In this document: one piece after another, positions 5,474 through 7,245 of the stretch | How the letters are laid out: each line of letters opens with the position of its first letter | Position numbering within the stretch: the stretch's first letter is position 1 | Assembly (NCBI GenBank): GCA_016784945.1 | Contig: JADHTP010000160.1 | Location: forward strand, 1-7,245 | DNA length: 7,245 nucleotides | Direction: 5' to 3' | Origin: Deltaproteobacteria bacterium | Lineage (GTDB): Bacteria > Myxococcota_A > UBA9042 > DTJE01 | Notes under the pieces: generated by a model | Databases searched by the model: none | Seen by the model: only the letters and a program-made list of their open reading frames with translations | What the model was told of the DNA's origin: nothing | Translations under genes and position numbers: made by a program

Positions 5474-6469
5474 ATGATGGACGATTCCCCCAGTTGCCGT
5501 CCGGTGGTGGAGAGCGTGGGGGAACCCACGCCCGAACAGCTCCGGGAGATCCGCGAGCTCTTTCTGGAATACCCCCACAAGAACTACCAGTTGCGCGTCC
5601 TCGGCATCGAAAAGGAAGACATGGCGGACTACCTGCAGGACGGGCTGGTCCATGACGGTACGAGACACCTGATGTTGGGCCGGGAGGGGTCGCGGCTGCG
5701 GGGCCTGGCCTGCCTGGCGCCTTCCAGGTTCCTCAGCGAGCGGCTACGCACTAGCATGTGGTGCCTCAGGCACCTGGTGGCCACTGGCGACAACGTCAGG
5801 GAACTGGTGTACGCCATGGTGGATGCCTATGACCCGGGGCCGGAAACCGGTGCGGAGGTGGTGACGGCCAGGGTGGCCTGTTCGGACCAGGCCGCCGTTC
5901 GTGCCCTGGAGGACCTCGGGTTCAGGCTGGTGGCCGACGAGGTGGTCGGGGTTGTCCGGTTCGAAGACCCGGACCCGGAGGTGCCCGAGGGCCTGAGCGT
6001 GGTTCCCATGGGGGTGCGCCACGTGGAGCAGGTGACGGCCATCGCGTGCTCGGTCCATCGCTACAATCGCTTTGCCTTCGACCCCCGGTTCGACCGGGAG
6101 ACCGTGGACGAGCTGTACCGGCTCGTGGTGGCCCGCTACGCCGAGGACGAGAGCACGGAGACCCTGGTGGTGGTCGACCACCAGGAGGAGGTGCTGGGCT
6201 TCATTGCCTTCAAGCTGAACCACGGGCTCGAGCGTTTCACGGGGCGGCGGCACGGTTCGCTGGATTTCGTGGGTGTCCGGGCCGATGCCCAGTCCCGGGG
6301 ACTGGGAGACCTCCTGAACCGCTGTGCCTTGTCCTCGCTGCGGCGCCAGGGGACGGACACGGTCATGGTGCAGACCCTCATGAACAACTACAATGCCCTG
6401 GCCATCTTGCGGAAGATCGGATTCCGCATCACCAGTTCCAACATGGTGCTTCACCGGTGGTTTTCATGA
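5474..6469 (+). CDS. WecD/RffC-like GNAT N-acetyltransferase
   Basis: A 331-aa protein with two GNAT-like halves. Residues about 18-160 form the N-terminal half. It ends with TARVACSDQAAVRALEDLGFRLV (DQAAVRALEDLGF at 138-150), the degenerate lobe seen in dTDP-fucosamine acetyltransferase (WecD/RffC)-type proteins. The C-terminal half (about 170-331) looks catalytic. It has HRYNRF (195-200), a LVVVDHQEEVLGFIAFKL strand pair, the acetyl-CoA pyrophosphate loop VRADAQSRGLG (268-278; Q/R-x-x-G-x-G), NNYNALAILRKIGF (304-317), and a terminal HRWF (327-330) like the HKW ending of WecD-type enzymes. It likely transfers an acyl group from acyl-CoA to an amine, possibly an amino sugar. No sugar-nucleotide genes lie nearby, so the substrate is open. 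The ATG pair at 5474/5477 lacks an SD; the longer frame from GTG 5408 would run through the promoter region and is not preferred. Its TGA overlaps the next start (ATGA, 6466-6469). Confidence 0.85.
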   Translation: MMDDSPSCRPVVESVGEPTPEQLREIRELFLEYPHKNYQLRVLGIEKEDMADYLQDGLVHDGTRHLMLGREGSRLRGLACLAPSRFLSERLRTSMWCLRHLVATGDNVRELVYAMVDAYDPGPETGAEVVTARVACSDQAAVRALEDLGFRLVADEVVGVVRFEDPDPEVPEGLSVVPMGVRHVEQVTAIACSVHRYNRFAFDPRFDRETVDELYRLVVARYAEDESTETLVVVDHQEEVLGFIAFKLNHGLERFTGRRHGSLDFVGVRADAQSRGLGDLLNRCALSSLRRQGTDTVMVQTLMNNYNALAILRKIGFRITSSNMVLHRWFS

Positions 6470-7158
6470 AACGGACGACCCCGATCCTGTTGGCCCTGGC
6501 CGGCGTGTTCCTGGCGTCGGAGGCGGGCGCCCTGGAGGTCATCGTGGGCCTGCCCTACGGGAAGCACGCCATCGGCCACACCGCCGTGCGGGTGAAGACA
6601 TTCGACGATGACCGGGAGGTCATCTACGACTTCGGTCGGTACGGTGACACCTGGGGATACCTGGGATTTCACGGCGAGGGGGTGATCCGGGTGTGGCGTG
6701 GCCGCAAGGCCATTGCCAGGTACCTGCGCAAACAGACGTCCTACCGGAGTTCCGTCGCCTTCGTGATCAACGTCACCGAGGAGGAGGAGAAGGCCATCTA
6801 CCGGTACTACGAGGACAAGATCAGCCGGACCCTGTGGACCCGGCGGTATTCCCGACACGTGCGGCATCGTCTGAAGCAGGATTACCACGGCGTCACCCAC
6901 CAGTGCACATCCGTGTCCCTGGAGGGTCTGAAGGCGGTGTGGCCCAGGCAGCGCTGGGAGAGGCTCCTGGACCCCCGGTTCAACCAGGGCCAGGGCTTCA
7001 ACCGGAAGCAACGGGAGTACTTCGACAGCACCCAGGAAAAGCTGGGGATCAACGAGGTGGTGGTGCCCCTGGACGTGATCGACGCCATGGAGCACGCCAA
7101 GGAAGCCAATCCGGACCTGATCATGGCCGTCAGGTACTACCGCAAGAGGAAACGCTAA
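6466..7158 (+). CDS. Exported protein with Lnb_N/DUF4105-like Cys/His layout
   Basis: A 230-aa protein with a Sec signal peptide (MKRTTPILLALAGVFLASEAGA, probable cleavage after Ala22). The mature part begins LEVIVGLPYGKHAIGHTAVRV, with His38 in a GHTAxRV motif. IYDFGRYGD follows (53-61), then a Gly-rich GYLGFHGEG turn, VAFVINVTEEEEKAIYRYYEDK (97-118), and YHGVTHQCTSVSLEGL (140-155) with Cys147. A GHTA(L/V)RV strand, a 'YDFG' strand, an 'e...l.Y' helix and a late NC/QC-T motif are also the order seen in Lnb_N (formerly DUF4105) domains, which have a papain/NlpC-like Cys-His arrangement. Homology is inferred from motifs only and may be distant. It may be a cysteine hydrolase or acyltransferase of the envelope. 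No lipobox is present. The last 25 residues or so are basic (YYRKRKR). It is translationally coupled to the GNAT gene through a 4-nt overlap with no strong SD of its own, so joint expression is likely. Confidence 0.85.
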   Translation: MKRTTPILLALAGVFLASEAGALEVIVGLPYGKHAIGHTAVRVKTFDDDREVIYDFGRYGDTWGYLGFHGEGVIRVWRGRKAIARYLRKQTSYRSSVAFVINVTEEEEKAIYRYYEDKISRTLWTRRYSRHVRHRLKQDYHGVTHQCTSVSLEGLKAVWPRQRWERLLDPRFNQGQGFNRKQREYFDSTQEKLGINEVVVPLDVIDAMEHAKEANPDLIMAVRYYRKRKR

Positions 7159-7245
7159 GGATCCTGCAGCAAATCGAAGTGCACCTTCGGCGGCCTGCGG
7201 ACGGTGTGACGCTCGGCCACGGCGGCCATCCTCAACAACAACGAT
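7155..7245 (-). CDS. 3' end of an unidentified minus-strand gene
   Basis: Only the last 29 codons are in the window, reading in part LLLRMAAVAERH and ending PPKVHFDLLQDP before TAG (7157-7155). Third codon positions in this frame are almost all G or C, as in the other genes here, while the other minus-strand frames are not. The stop overlaps the TAA of the plus-strand gene (7156-7158), a tail-to-tail overlap. The fragment is too short to identify a family. Confidence 0.55.
   Translation of the reverse strand, partial: SLLLRMAAVAERHTVRRPPKVHFDLLQDP

Noticed and set aside
6046..6465. Upstream extension of the exported Cys/His protein into the GNAT gene
   Set aside because: The extended part is Arg/Gly/Pro-rich shadow sequence inside the GNAT coding region. 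The start at 6466 gives a proper signal peptide and an ATGA overlap.
1..7245. A defence, mobile-element or CRISPR system
   Set aside because: No transposase, integrase, nuclease, toxin-antitoxin or spaced direct repeats are visible. FxsA's phage-related name alone is not evidence for a defence system here.

Overview
The window is high-GC bacterial DNA (about two-thirds GC by eye, strong G/C at third codon positions). Its gene set is typical of Myxococcota and related former Deltaproteobacteria. It holds several cysteine-rich secreted proteins or lipoproteins with spaced-Cys repeats, an IgGFc-binding-domain lipoprotein, and a thioredoxin-fold lipoprotein. I cannot name a species. Everything recognised is an ordinary chromosomal gene or a gene relic. 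I see no rRNA, tRNA, CRISPR array, insertion sequence or phage structural gene.

Layout, left to right: (1) 2-1012 (+), the 3' part of a secreted Cys-rich protein, followed by a strong GC hairpin at 1033-1066. (2) 1123-1214 (-), a short decayed relic of a short-chain dehydrogenase/reductase (SDR) gene. It keeps its Shine-Dalgarno, start codon and TGxxxGIG motif but is frameshifted and cut off after about 30 codons. (3) 1269-1973 (+), a thioredoxin-fold lipoprotein. (4) A minus-strand three-gene run read from about 5378 down to 1980: a 726-aa IgGFc-binding-domain lipoprotein, an FxsA-family membrane protein, and a lipoprotein built from two copies of a 12-Cys module. The second and third genes overlap by ATGA; the first and second are 16 bp apart. 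(5) A divergent promoter region around 5379-5473 with outward-facing TTGACA boxes on both strands. (6) A plus-strand pair, 5474-6469 and 6466-7158, also overlapping by ATGA: a WecD/RffC-like GNAT acetyltransferase and an exported protein with a GHTAxRV...HQCTS layout like the Lnb_N/DUF4105 domain. (7) The 3' end of a minus-strand gene (7155-7245) that overlaps the preceding stop codon tail to tail.

The common theme is the cell envelope. Three of the five complete exported or membrane products carry a lipobox, one is an inner-membrane FxsA protein, and one is a signal-peptide protein with a possible Cys/His active site, paired with a GNAT enzyme. The two divergent units share a control region, so they may be co-regulated, but no sequence here proves a joint function. 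The items most worth a second look are the SDR relic, the divergent promoter that implies leaderless or near-leaderless mRNAs, and the coupled GNAT/Lnb_N-like pair.
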